From an uncultured bacterium (lineage in GTDB: Bacteria > Verrucomicrobiota > Kiritimatiellia > RFP12 > UBA1067), in contig CACZDG010000014.1 of the NCBI GenBank assembly GCA_902779865.1, forward strand, positions 1 through 39,991: a DNA stretch of 39,991 nucleotides, read 5' to 3'. Below are positions 1 to 7,870 of the stretch, in pieces (position 1 is the first letter of the stretch; each line of letters begins with the position of its first letter). The position numbers were made by a program, and so were the translations under genes. The notes under the pieces were generated by a model that was not told the DNA's origin, ran no database searches, and saw nothing but the letters and a program-made list of their open reading frames with translations.

Positions 1-1
1 C

Positions 2-127
2 GCGGCGATTGCAAAGTTGCGGCAAGACAAACTCGACACCGCACGTAACCTTAAGGCCATGAATCTTACCATTGAGCAAATCGCGGCGGCGACCGGCCTT
101 GCCGCCGGCGAAATCAAGGCTTTGTAA
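2..127 (+). CDS. C-terminal tail of Rpn-family nuclease/transposase (partial)
   Basis: An open frame enters from the left edge and stops at TAA 125-127, giving about 41 residues. The end reads LTIEQIAAATGLAAGEIKAL, the typical C-terminal 'sIeeIaeiTGLsveeIkkL' tail of the Rpn/PD-(D/E)XK recombination-promoting nuclease (putative transposase) family. These proteins are mobile-element-like nucleases. The catalytic part is outside the window, so activity cannot be judged. The family call rests only on this tail; any protein ending in a similar short helix-turn-helix would look alike. Confidence 0.6.
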   Translation, partial: AAIAKLRQDKLDTARNLKAMNLTIEQIAAATGLAAGEIKAL

Positions 128-204
128 AACATGAACACCACCCTCCATAAAACCGCCTACAACCGCGCTAAAACGGCGCGTGCGGGCGCGTTTGCGCAGT
201 TAGC

Positions 205-216
205 GGGGGGGGGGGG
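205..216 (+). repeat. Run of 12 G (homopolymer)
   Basis: Twelve consecutive G lie in the 252-base gap between the Rpn tail and the C10 peptidase gene. They sit inside a short open frame that begins ATG 131 and stops at TGA 230-232. With 11 (or 14) G the frame would instead stay open to the TGA at 381-383, overlapping the peptidase start as ATGA. Such tracts slip easily, in the cell or during sequencing. No ribosome-binding site or recognisable protein supports the short frame. Confidence 0.9.
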
Positions 217-268
217 CACCACTTGTCGCTGACGCGCCTGTAGCGCGTTTACGCACTGTATTTCGGAA

Positions 269-327
269 GGACATCGGACTTCTGACAGCGGACTTCGCAA
301 ATCGTCCGTTGTCAGAAGTCCGATGTC
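269..327. repeat. Inverted repeat built of GGACTTC heptamers
   Basis: Arms 270-293 and 304-327 are reverse complements over 24 positions, with one G/T wobble and a 10-base loop; the outer 17 pairs are perfect. The left arm falls into a 7-base register: GGACATC (269), GGACTTC (276), TGACAGC (283), GGACTTC (290). The right arm holds GAAGTCC followed by GATGTC. A short T run follows (327-331), so as RNA it could act as a terminator for the element on the left. The same heptamers form a second hairpin inside the mannonate dehydratase gene at 8322-8384. Confidence 0.85.
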
Positions 328-379
328 TTTTGCCACACCTTAAACAAACCGCCCGCAAGGGCAACAACAGAGAGGGAAA

Positions 380-1888
380 ATGAGCAAGAGAAAACAAACA
401 TGGAGAGCCGCCGTCTCGGCGGCGGCAACGCCGAGGCGTGGGTCTCTACTCTACAAACAGAGCAGAATCAATGCAAGCATTCTTATCGGGTTGATGGCAG
501 GTCTCGTTGCCGGGGCCGCGTCGGCCGCCACGATGACGCAGCTCATCAACGGTCCGTCCGACATCCGCGTCGCGCCGCTCGTCGAGGCGAGCTGGGCGCA
601 GGGCGACGTGAACGGTTCGCCGTGCTACAACTCCAAGACGCCGCACAACTACGTGTGCGGGTGCGTGGCCACAGCCGCCGGAGAGATCATGCGCAGGTGG
701 CAGTATCCCGCCGCCGCCTCTGTGAGGCGCACAAACACCTGTTCGACTAACGGCGTGCAGGCGAGCTTCACGATGATCGGCGGGCCAAACGTGGCCTACG
801 ACTGGGCGAACATGCCATTCAAGCCAGAGGGCGAGGCAAGCCTGTCCACGGCGCAGCGCGAGGCCATCGGCACGCTTCTCTACGACATCGGCGTGGCCGC
901 TGGCATGGACTGGACAAGCAACGGCTCTAGTACCAGCACGTCTATCATGGTCGACCAGTTCACCTCTGTCTTTGGCTACTCCAACGCGGCCATAGCCGGG
1001 AATCCGTCCGGCACGGGGCTGTCGCTTGAACAGTTCACGCAGGCCGTTTTGCCCAGTCTCGACGCCGGAATGCCCGTGATCGTTGGCATCGGCGGCTCCA
1101 ACACCCAGCATTCCGTCGTCTGCGACGGCTACGGCTACCAGGATGGCGACCTCTACATCCACATCAACATGGGGAGTGCCATCGATTCGGAAAGCTCCGT
1201 GGGATACAACAATGCCTGGTACAAGTTTCCCACGGCGGTCATGAACATCTCGACGAAGGAATACACGTCAGGTAACGGCGTAAGCCTGTGGCCGAACGGT
1301 GAACAGTCCTACCTCAACCCCGTCGTGTACAACATTTCGCCCACGATGCAGAAGGGATGGTCCATTGTCAGCGGACGCATCCTCTCCGGCGAGACCGTCG
1401 TGGAAGGGGCGGAGATCGTGGCTGTCAACGCCTCCGGCGAGGGCGTGGCCAAGGCCACCTCCAACGCGAAGGGCATCTACGCGATCGCCCTCCCTGCGGG
1501 CACCTACACCCTGCGCGCGGTCGATTCGGACGAGACGAAGGGTGCGCGCGTTTCGGTGACGGTCGTCGCGACGGCGGGCACGAGGGACGGCGCCACCGCT
1601 ACGGGCGTCGTGATTGGCAACCAGCACGGCGTCGATATCGCCCTTGCGGACATCGGGCGCGACGGTCGACCTCAACGGACACGTCCTCGCGACGGCCGGA
1701 TTTGCGCTGGCGGAAGGCCAAACCGTCTCCGTCCTGAAGAACCTGCCGAAGGGCTGGAAGGTGAAGAAGAGCACCGACGGCAAAACGCTGACCATCGTGA
1801 AAATAAAAGGCGTGATGATCATTGTCGAGTGAAGTCGCTTGATAATGGAGAAGGTTGGAAAAATCGATTTTACGAAAGAGCTGAATAG
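380..1888 (+). CDS. Secreted C10 (streptopain-like) cysteine peptidase, frameshifted C-terminus
   Basis: The start ATG 380 follows GAGAGGG. Residues 32-49 form a hydrophobic export segment ending ASA after a long basic n-region. The peptidase C10 signature is clear: the catalytic Cys is C95 in CGCVATAAGEIM and the His is H244 in QHSVVCDGY. A carboxypeptidase-regulatory-like beta-sandwich follows (about residues 333-385, SGRILSGETVVEGAEI...). Near base 1650 the frame breaks. The open frame continues to 1888 as Arg/Glu-rich nonsense, while the +1 frame reads ATVDLNGHVLATAGFALAEG and stops at 1832, resembling the C-terminal beta-helix motifs of the next gene. One extra base around 1640-1670 would explain this, either a real mutation, programmed shifting or a sequencing error. 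The true product is therefore probably about 483 residues ending at 1832. It should degrade protein outside the inner membrane. Confidence 0.8.
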   Translation: MSKRKQTWRAAVSAAATPRRGSLLYKQSRINASILIGLMAGLVAGAASAATMTQLINGPSDIRVAPLVEASWAQGDVNGSPCYNSKTPHNYVCGCVATAAGEIMRRWQYPAAASVRRTNTCSTNGVQASFTMIGGPNVAYDWANMPFKPEGEASLSTAQREAIGTLLYDIGVAAGMDWTSNGSSTSTSIMVDQFTSVFGYSNAAIAGNPSGTGLSLEQFTQAVLPSLDAGMPVIVGIGGSNTQHSVVCDGYGYQDGDLYIHINMGSAIDSESSVGYNNAWYKFPTAVMNISTKEYTSGNGVSLWPNGEQSYLNPVVYNISPTMQKGWSIVSGRILSGETVVEGAEIVAVNASGEGVAKATSNAKGIYAIALPAGTYTLRAVDSDETKGARVSVTVVATAGTRDGATATGVVIGNQHGVDIALADIGRDGRPQRTRPRDGRICAGGRPNRLRPEEPAEGLEGEEEHRRQNADHRENKRRDDHCRVKSLDNGEGWKNRFYERAE

Positions 1889-1900
1889 AGGAGATAAACG

Positions 1901-4900
1901 ATGAAGAAGTTCCATCAGAAATCATCATTCGCAATTCGTGCGGCGCTCGTCGCGGCGGCGGTTGCGGTCCACTCCGCGTTCGCGGATACGCCGGATGAAA
2001 TCTTCGACTACGTGCAGACCGACGGATCTGCGTACATCGACACCGGGATCATCGGAAAGGCTGGTACAAAAGCCAGCATCGGCATGATGTGGAAAGGCAT
2101 TTCCGATTCGACAGACGTCTGTTTCCTTGGAGCACGTAATGGTTCAGACGGACGATTTCTGCTTTGCCATGCCTATAAGTTCGGCTGGAATCTGGGGTAT
2201 AAAGCGAACTGGAACAACCCCAGTTCCACCTATACTCCTACGTTGCCGGCAAATGATGTTCAGTATGCCATAATGACTGAAATCACTTCCGGTGGATACT
2301 TCAACTTTACAGTCAATGGAAAGTCGGGTGGAAGGGATACAACGGCTCAGGGTGCATATAACTCTGGATTCACGATGTATCTTTTCGCCAACCACGGCAC
2401 GTCAAGTGGAGCTGTCGCGAATAAGTGTCCTTCCGGCACTCGCTGCTACTGGACGAAGATTTGGCAACAGGACGCCAATGGCGTTTATCAGCTCGTGCGC
2501 GACTTTGTGCCGTGCAAGAAGGGGGATCGGGTTGGCCTGTGGGATCGGGTGTCCGGCAACATCTTCTATCCAGTGACGGGCGCGCTCACCGCCGGCAGCA
2601 CTGTTGCAGTCCACGCCGATCCGGACAAAACGCTGGAATACGTGGAGGCCGACGGCAGGCAGTACATCGACACGGGGGTAAACGCCAGGTCCGGCACGAA
2701 GGCCACGGCCAAGCTCATCTACACCGAATCTGACACGTCTGTTCAAGATAACTATGGCGGATATGTCGTTCTTGGTGCGAAAGGGGCGTCGGAGACGTCC
2801 TATTTGCACATGGTCCGGCGGCATTATAACGGTAGCAACTGGCGCTGGATGACGTGCTACGGCGGACGTTACCAGACGCTGTTCGAGGACATGGCGAAGG
2901 ACCAGACGTACGTTCTTGCATCCGAGATTACCACGAACGGAACGTGCAAGGCGACGAGGAACGGGGGAGGCGAGGTGGAAAAAGACTATTCGGGCCAAAC
3001 GAGCAACGGAACTGTCGTCGGCGCTCTCGACACGGGCGTCAGTTTCTATGCGCTGGCCGCGAATCTCAACGGCAGTCCCGGACACTACGCGAAGGCGCGT
3101 CTCTACTCAATGACGATCGAGCAGACGGGCAGTGACGGCGTTTACCAGATAGTGCGCGATTTCACGCCGTGCATGAAGGACGGACGGGCTGGCCTTTACG
3201 ACAACGTTTCAGGCATGATCTTCTTCGGACAGGGGTTCGACCTCATTGCGCCGCCGGATACGGATGGCGTTCCTGATGCCTTTGTCGAATACGTGGAGTC
3301 CGACGGCACGCAGTACATCGACACGGAGGTAAACGCCAGGTCCGGCACGAAGGCCACGGCCAAGCTCGTCTATACCGAATCTAACGTGTCTGTTAACGAT
3401 AACTATGGCGGATATGTCGTTCTTGGCGCGAGAGGATCGTCGAACACTTCCTATTTGTACATGATCCGGCGGCATTATAACGGTGACAACTGGCGCTGGA
3501 TGACGTGCTACGGCGGACGTTACCAGACGCTGTTCGAGGACATGGCGAAGGACCAGATGTACGTACTTGCATCCGAGATCACCACGAACGGAACGTGCAA
3601 GGCGACAAGGAACGGACGGAACGGGTTGGAAAGAGACTATTCGGGGCAAACGAGCAACGGAACTGTCGTCGGCGCTCTCGACACGGGCGTCAATTTCTAT
3701 GCGCTGGCCGCGAACCTCAACGGCAATCCCGGACACTACGCGAAAGGGCGTCTCTACTCCATGACGATCGAACAGACGGACGAGAACGGCGACTACCAGC
3801 TCGTGCGTGACTTCAGACCCTGCATCAAGGATGGCATCGCGGGGCTCTATGACGACATTTCAAAGAAGATATACTACCCGGCGGCTGGAAGGCTTCGCGC
3901 GGCGGATAAGGCAGTGCCCGCGAAATTCGTCGAGTATGTGGAGTCCGACGGTTCGCTGTATGTTGATACGGGCATCGTCGGCAAGCCTGGAATCAAGGCC
4001 AAGGCGTCGTTTGCATGGAAAGAGATCGGCGGCGACGTGTGCCTGCTTGGTTCGCGCAAGGCAAGCAACTCGGATACGCGCTTCATGCCGTTCTATTCTT
4101 TCGAATCCAGGATGGATCTGCAGTATGGGGCATGGGTGAACAACTACGGTGGCACATACGCGGCCGGCACCAGATACGATGCGGAGGCATCCATTTTTGT
4201 GGGCAGTCAGACGCTGACCGTCAATAACGGGAGAAAGGTCAACCTGACAAGAACCAATGAAATCAACACCGGCTTGAACATGTACATCTTTGCCAACGAC
4301 ATCGCCCGCGTGGCCCAGAATTACAGCAAGGCCCGCCTTTACGGCATGAAGATCTTGTCATGCGACGCTGATGGGGCGAATCCGCTCCTTGTGCGCGACT
4401 TCAAGCCGTGCGTCGCCACGAACGGCGTGGCCGCGCTCTACGATAAGGTGTCCGGTACGATCTTCTACCCGCATGGCGGGCTCTTGGCGACGGGCGGCGT
4501 CGAGCGCGCGGTCGCCGCGACGGCGCGGTGGAAGGGCGGCGCGGTGACGGCAGTAGCCGACCTCGCCGTGGCGGCCAACTGGGAATGCTTCGATGCGAAC
4601 GGCAATCTCGTGGCGGATACCACGCCGACTGCCGTAACGACCGTATTGGTCGGACAGGGCTCGCCGCTTCTCGCGTTGCCGACTGGCATCGCCGTCCAGG
4701 ACTGGGCGGGCATTACGCTGACGAACTCCGTGACGCTGAGCGCCGCATGCGACTGGAGTCCGCTTGGCCTGATGAAGCTTGCGAACGGCGTCACGATCGA
4801 CCTCGCGGGGTACGACCTCGTTTCGGGCGGTTTCGCGTTGGCGTCTGGTACGACGGCCTCGGTCGCGAATTCCGGCGCGGCGGCCACGCTCACGTTCGCC

Positions 4901-5431
4901 GTCGCAGACGGCATCGCAGCCACGATGAACGGCATCACCTTCGCCAGCAACATCATGCTTGCCAAGACGGGTGGTGGCAAACTTACGACAGTAGGGTCTG
5001 CATGGAGTTCGATTGCGGTGTCGAACGGCACGCTGGCGGTTTCCGCACAGTCGTCCACCATCGGCTCGTTCTATCTGGCAAAAGGGGCCGTCCTCGACCT
5101 CGGCGGGAAAACCGTCACGTGCGGGGCGTTCTCCGGCGCGGGAAAGGTCAAGAACGGCACGCTCACCGTTACAGGTACGCTATCTGCGGTGGTCGGCAAT
5201 CCCTTGACGTTCACGGGCGTGGCACTTGATGTTTCGGACGCAGGCGTGGCGATTACCAATCCCGAAAGCATCACGGGACGCGATCCGATCGTCGTCGCCA
5301 CCTCCGACCAGTCGATCACGGGGCGGGCGCGCGCGACCGTGTTTGGCTGGAAAGTGCAGGTCACGCAGGACGGTGACGATTACACGCTTGAGCTCGTGCC
5401 GTCCAAGGGCTTCCATCTGTACATCAGATAA
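1901..5431 (+). CDS. Secreted protein with four lectin-like repeats and beta-helix C-terminus
   Basis: The start ATG 1901 is preceded by GAGGAG. A signal peptide is visible (residues 1-28, cleavage near HSAFA). Four repeats of about 210-217 residues follow, starting near residues 36, 246, 463 and 678. Each opens with EYVESDGxxYIDTG and ends with VRDFxPC, then GLYD, then IFYP. This layout is seen in concanavalin/LamG-like sandwich domains of many secreted gut-bacterial proteins; binding of a glycan or surface is an inference. Residues from about 875 to 1176 are Ala/Gly/Thr/Ser-rich beta-helix-like motifs such as TIDLAGYDLVSGGFALASG and VLDLGGKTVTCGAFSGAG. No anchor or sorting signal is seen at the C-terminus. 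It lies 68 bases after the peptidase's likely true stop, so the two may be co-transcribed. Ligand unknown. Confidence 0.75.
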   Translation: MKKFHQKSSFAIRAALVAAAVAVHSAFADTPDEIFDYVQTDGSAYIDTGIIGKAGTKASIGMMWKGISDSTDVCFLGARNGSDGRFLLCHAYKFGWNLGYKANWNNPSSTYTPTLPANDVQYAIMTEITSGGYFNFTVNGKSGGRDTTAQGAYNSGFTMYLFANHGTSSGAVANKCPSGTRCYWTKIWQQDANGVYQLVRDFVPCKKGDRVGLWDRVSGNIFYPVTGALTAGSTVAVHADPDKTLEYVEADGRQYIDTGVNARSGTKATAKLIYTESDTSVQDNYGGYVVLGAKGASETSYLHMVRRHYNGSNWRWMTCYGGRYQTLFEDMAKDQTYVLASEITTNGTCKATRNGGGEVEKDYSGQTSNGTVVGALDTGVSFYALAANLNGSPGHYAKARLYSMTIEQTGSDGVYQIVRDFTPCMKDGRAGLYDNVSGMIFFGQGFDLIAPPDTDGVPDAFVEYVESDGTQYIDTEVNARSGTKATAKLVYTESNVSVNDNYGGYVVLGARGSSNTSYLYMIRRHYNGDNWRWMTCYGGRYQTLFEDMAKDQMYVLASEITTNGTCKATRNGRNGLERDYSGQTSNGTVVGALDTGVNFYALAANLNGNPGHYAKGRLYSMTIEQTDENGDYQLVRDFRPCIKDGIAGLYDDISKKIYYPAAGRLRAADKAVPAKFVEYVESDGSLYVDTGIVGKPGIKAKASFAWKEIGGDVCLLGSRKASNSDTRFMPFYSFESRMDLQYGAWVNNYGGTYAAGTRYDAEASIFVGSQTLTVNNGRKVNLTRTNEINTGLNMYIFANDIARVAQNYSKARLYGMKILSCDADGANPLLVRDFKPCVATNGVAALYDKVSGTIFYPHGGLLATGGVERAVAATARWKGGAVTAVADLAVAANWECFDANGNLVADTTPTAVTTVLVGQGSPLLALPTGIAVQDWAGITLTNSVTLSAACDWSPLGLMKLANGVTIDLAGYDLVSGGFALASGTTASVANSGAAATLTFAVADGIAATMNGITFASNIMLAKTGGGKLTTVGSAWSSIAVSNGTLAVSAQSSTIGSFYLAKGAVLDLGGKTVTCGAFSGAGKVKNGTLTVTGTLSAVVGNPLTFTGVALDVSDAGVAITNPESITGRDPIVVATSDQSITGRARATVFGWKVQVTQDGDDYTLELVPSKGFHLYIR
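2636..3931 (+). repeat. Near-identical tandem duplication (lectin repeats 2 and 3)
   Basis: Repeat 2 (2636-3286) and repeat 3 (3287-3931) are almost identical over most of their length; the spacing between their first codons is 651 bases, or 217 codons. Long blocks match base for base, including synonymous positions, for example the stretch starting at 2676 against that at 3327. Repeats 1 (2006-2635) and 4 (from 3932) are diverged from them and more like each other. This indicates a recent in-frame duplication or gene conversion of the central unit. Confidence 0.85.
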
Positions 5432-5443
5432 GCCGTTGAGTGA

Positions 5444-5471
5444 GGGCGTTTTCGCCCCGAGGCGGGTTTTT
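5444..5471 (+). terminator. Probable intrinsic terminator
   Basis: Just after the lectin-like gene, GGGCG (5444-5448) can pair with CGCCC (5453-5457) around a TTTT loop. Alternatively CGCC (5453-5456) can pair with GGCG (5461-5464) directly before a run of five T (5467-5471). The second arrangement has classic terminator geometry. It separates the secreted-protein pair from the next promoter, whose -10 box starts only 2 bases later. Confidence 0.6.
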
Positions 5472-5472
5472 A

Positions 5473-5481
5473 TGGTATAAT
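5473..5481 (+). promoter_or_regulatory. Extended -10 promoter (TGGTATAAT)
   Basis: This is a perfect extended -10 element, TG-G-TATAAT, with TATAAT at 5476-5481. Transcription would begin near 5488, one base before the GTG at 5489, so the HzsA-like message is predicted to be leaderless if that start is used. There is no clear -35 box. The same ATGGTATAAT string recurs before mutS and, on the minus strand, before the aspartate kinase gene. Confidence 0.65.
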
Positions 5482-5488
5482 ACGCGCC

Positions 5489-7858
5489 GTGAAAAAGACT
5501 AGGCACATGTTATATGGCGTGGCAGGTTACGCCGAATTGCGCAAGGCGAACGCCCGGTTCGTGGTGTGTATGATGACATTTGTGTTTGCGGCGGCTGCGT
5601 TGGCCGCTGTGGATGAGCTTGAGGCGGACTGGATCGCGCAGGACGGCGTGGCGACGACGAATGGCGTTTCGCACGAGTCGTGGCGCATGGAGATGTTTGC
5701 GCGGCGTGAGAAGCGTCTCGCGCCGGTCGCCGCGTTCGCGAAGAAGTGGGTCTATTGCCGGCACTACGTCATGGGCGGAAGCCACTATGCTTACACGGAG
5801 GCCTTGAGCGACGCGAATGGATGGCACAACTATGTTGCGATTGGATCGTCCCTCTGCATGGCGGAATACAATCCTTCGGGGCTGTGGAAGGAGATGGTGC
5901 TTCTTGAGACGAAGGAAGGGTGCTTCCGCGACGTTGACGTATCGCCGGATGGAACGCGCATTCTCTACTCCTTCAAGGCGAGCGAAAAGGGTGACGACTT
6001 CCATCTCTATGAAATGGAACTCGCCACGCGCCAGGTGCGCCAGCTTACGTTCGGCAAGGCCGTTGCGGACTACGAGGGCTGTTACCTTCCCGACAGACGC
6101 ATTGTCTTCAACTCGACGCGCTGCATCCAAGTGGTGGACTGCGTGATGCGCAACGAGGTGAGCAACCTCTACCGCTGCGAGGCGGACGGCTCGAACATCA
6201 CGCGCATCACGTTCGATCAGGTCCACGACAACTACCCCACGCTCACGTGGGACGGACGGGTCCTGTACACCCGCTGGGACTACAACGACCGCTCGCAGAT
6301 GTTCCCGCAGCCGCTTTTCTCGATGAACGCCGACGGCACGAACCAGCGGGCGCTCTACGGCGGCAACTCGTGGTTCCCGACGTCGCTCGTCCACGCTCGC
6401 TCCGTGCCGGGGAGTCCGCTTTTCTTCGGCGTCTGCACCGGACACCACACGGCCCAGCCGGGCGAGCTGATGCGGTTCGATCCGCGCGAGGGGCGCGAGG
6501 AGGCGGACGGCGCGTGGCAGCTCGCGCCTCTCCGACGCGCGAAGGCGCGGAAGGGCGTGGACATTGACGGCCAACACGGGAGCATCGCCGCATACCCGTA
6601 TCCCGTCACGGAGCGCGACGTGGTGCTGTCGTATCTGCCGCTGGGATGGCGGCGCGACAAGAAGGGTCGGCCGATCTCCCGCGACCAGAAGGCCCCGTTT
6701 GCGCTGTACTGGACGGACGTTGACGGCGCGCGCGAACTCCTCGTTGCGCAGGACGGCAAACCGCCGTGCGGCAGGCCCGTGCCCGTGTGCGCGCGGACGC
6801 TTCCGAATGTTGCGTCCGTCCGGCCTGACGAGACGCTGAAGACCGGGATGGTGGCGGTGCAGGATGTGTACGTCGGCGAGGCGATGAAGGGCGTCAAGCG
6901 GGGAACCGTCAAGTCGATGCGCGTGGTGTCGCTCGACTTCCGCCAGGCGGGAATCGGGTACAACAGCAACGGCGGCCCCGGAGGCGGGGGCATTTCGTCC
7001 ACCCCGCCCGCGCTTGGCAACTGCACGTGGGACGTCAAGCGCGTGCTGGGTGAAGTGCCCGTGGCGGATGATGGCTCGGTCGCGTTCAAGGCGCCTGTGC
7101 GGACGCCGATCTACTTCCAACTGCTCGACGAGAACGGACGCATGGTGCAGACGATGCGGAGCTGGACCGTGCTGCAGCCCGGCGAGACGGCGAGTTGCGT
7201 GGGGTGCCACGAGTCGGTGAACACCGCGCCGGACTTCAAGGCCGCAAAGGCCGCCGCGCTGGATGCGGTTGCGGAGGTGAAGCTCCCGAAGCGCGGGTTC
7301 AGCTTCCCGAAGGACGTCCAGCCGATTCTTGAGCGCCGATGCGTCCGCTGCCACAGTCCGCACAGCAACGCGGGAATCCCCGACCTCACGGGCAAGCCGG
7401 TGCGCGACCAGCTCTCGTGCCGCGACTGGTCGCGCGCGTACCTGTCGCTCACGCAGGCGCGGCGCGTTTCGCCGCCATTCAACCATCTCGCCATACCGCA
7501 TCAGCTGGAGCCCAAATACCTCAACGGCAACATGAACGACAGGAACGGACGCTGGGTGGCCAATCCCTACGCGAAGAACGGGTACGTGAACTGGGTCAGT
7601 TCGGCGTCCGAGCCGACGCTGATCCCGCCGCTCACGTACGGCTCGCGCACGAGCCGCCTCTTCACGGAACGTCTCGACAAGGGCCACGCCAAGGGAATCA
7701 CCGACGCCGAGAAGCGCGTGCTTGCGTGCTGGGTCGATCTCTGCGTCCCGTTCTGCGGCGACTACGAGGAAGGCGCCGCGTGGAACGAGCAGGAACGCGC
7801 CTTCTGGGACTACTACACGAAGAAGCGCGCGGAATTCGTAACGGCTGCGGAACGGTGA
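5489..7858 (+). CDS. HzsA-like secreted protein with beta-propeller and two CXXCH haem motifs
   Basis: The protein has 789 residues with a hydrophobic export segment (about residues 25-39, ending AAALAA). Residues about 130-350 resemble TolB/WD40-type propeller blades (DVSPDGTRILYSF, TWDGRVLYTRWDY). The C-terminal half matches the hydrazine-synthase-alpha-like domain widespread in planctomycetes and relatives, with two c-type haem sites, CVGCH at residues 570-574 and CVRCH at 618-622. It should be an exported redox or sensor protein. Real hydrazine synthase needs further subunits not seen here, so no anammox role is implied. A paralogue lies at 28210-31713. The start is uncertain: GTG 5489 fits a leaderless message, while ATG 5507 is an in-frame alternative with no good ribosome-binding site. 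Confidence 0.75.
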   Translation: MKKTRHMLYGVAGYAELRKANARFVVCMMTFVFAAAALAAVDELEADWIAQDGVATTNGVSHESWRMEMFARREKRLAPVAAFAKKWVYCRHYVMGGSHYAYTEALSDANGWHNYVAIGSSLCMAEYNPSGLWKEMVLLETKEGCFRDVDVSPDGTRILYSFKASEKGDDFHLYEMELATRQVRQLTFGKAVADYEGCYLPDRRIVFNSTRCIQVVDCVMRNEVSNLYRCEADGSNITRITFDQVHDNYPTLTWDGRVLYTRWDYNDRSQMFPQPLFSMNADGTNQRALYGGNSWFPTSLVHARSVPGSPLFFGVCTGHHTAQPGELMRFDPREGREEADGAWQLAPLRRAKARKGVDIDGQHGSIAAYPYPVTERDVVLSYLPLGWRRDKKGRPISRDQKAPFALYWTDVDGARELLVAQDGKPPCGRPVPVCARTLPNVASVRPDETLKTGMVAVQDVYVGEAMKGVKRGTVKSMRVVSLDFRQAGIGYNSNGGPGGGGISSTPPALGNCTWDVKRVLGEVPVADDGSVAFKAPVRTPIYFQLLDENGRMVQTMRSWTVLQPGETASCVGCHESVNTAPDFKAAKAAALDAVAEVKLPKRGFSFPKDVQPILERRCVRCHSPHSNAGIPDLTGKPVRDQLSCRDWSRAYLSLTQARRVSPPFNHLAIPHQLEPKYLNGNMNDRNGRWVANPYAKNGYVNWVSSASEPTLIPPLTYGSRTSRLFTERLDKGHAKGITDAEKRVLACWVDLCVPFCGDYEEGAAWNEQERAFWDYYTKKRAEFVTAAER

Positions 7859-7870
7859 GGGGGAATAAAA

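Noticed and set aside
131..232. A 33-residue open frame through the G tract as a gene
   Set aside because: It has no ribosome-binding site and no family resemblance, so it is kept only as a possible slippage switch in the findings.
5489..7858. Evidence for anammox metabolism
   Set aside because: Only alpha-like proteins are present, without the other hydrazine synthase subunits or hydrazine dehydrogenase; this domain is common outside anammox bacteria.
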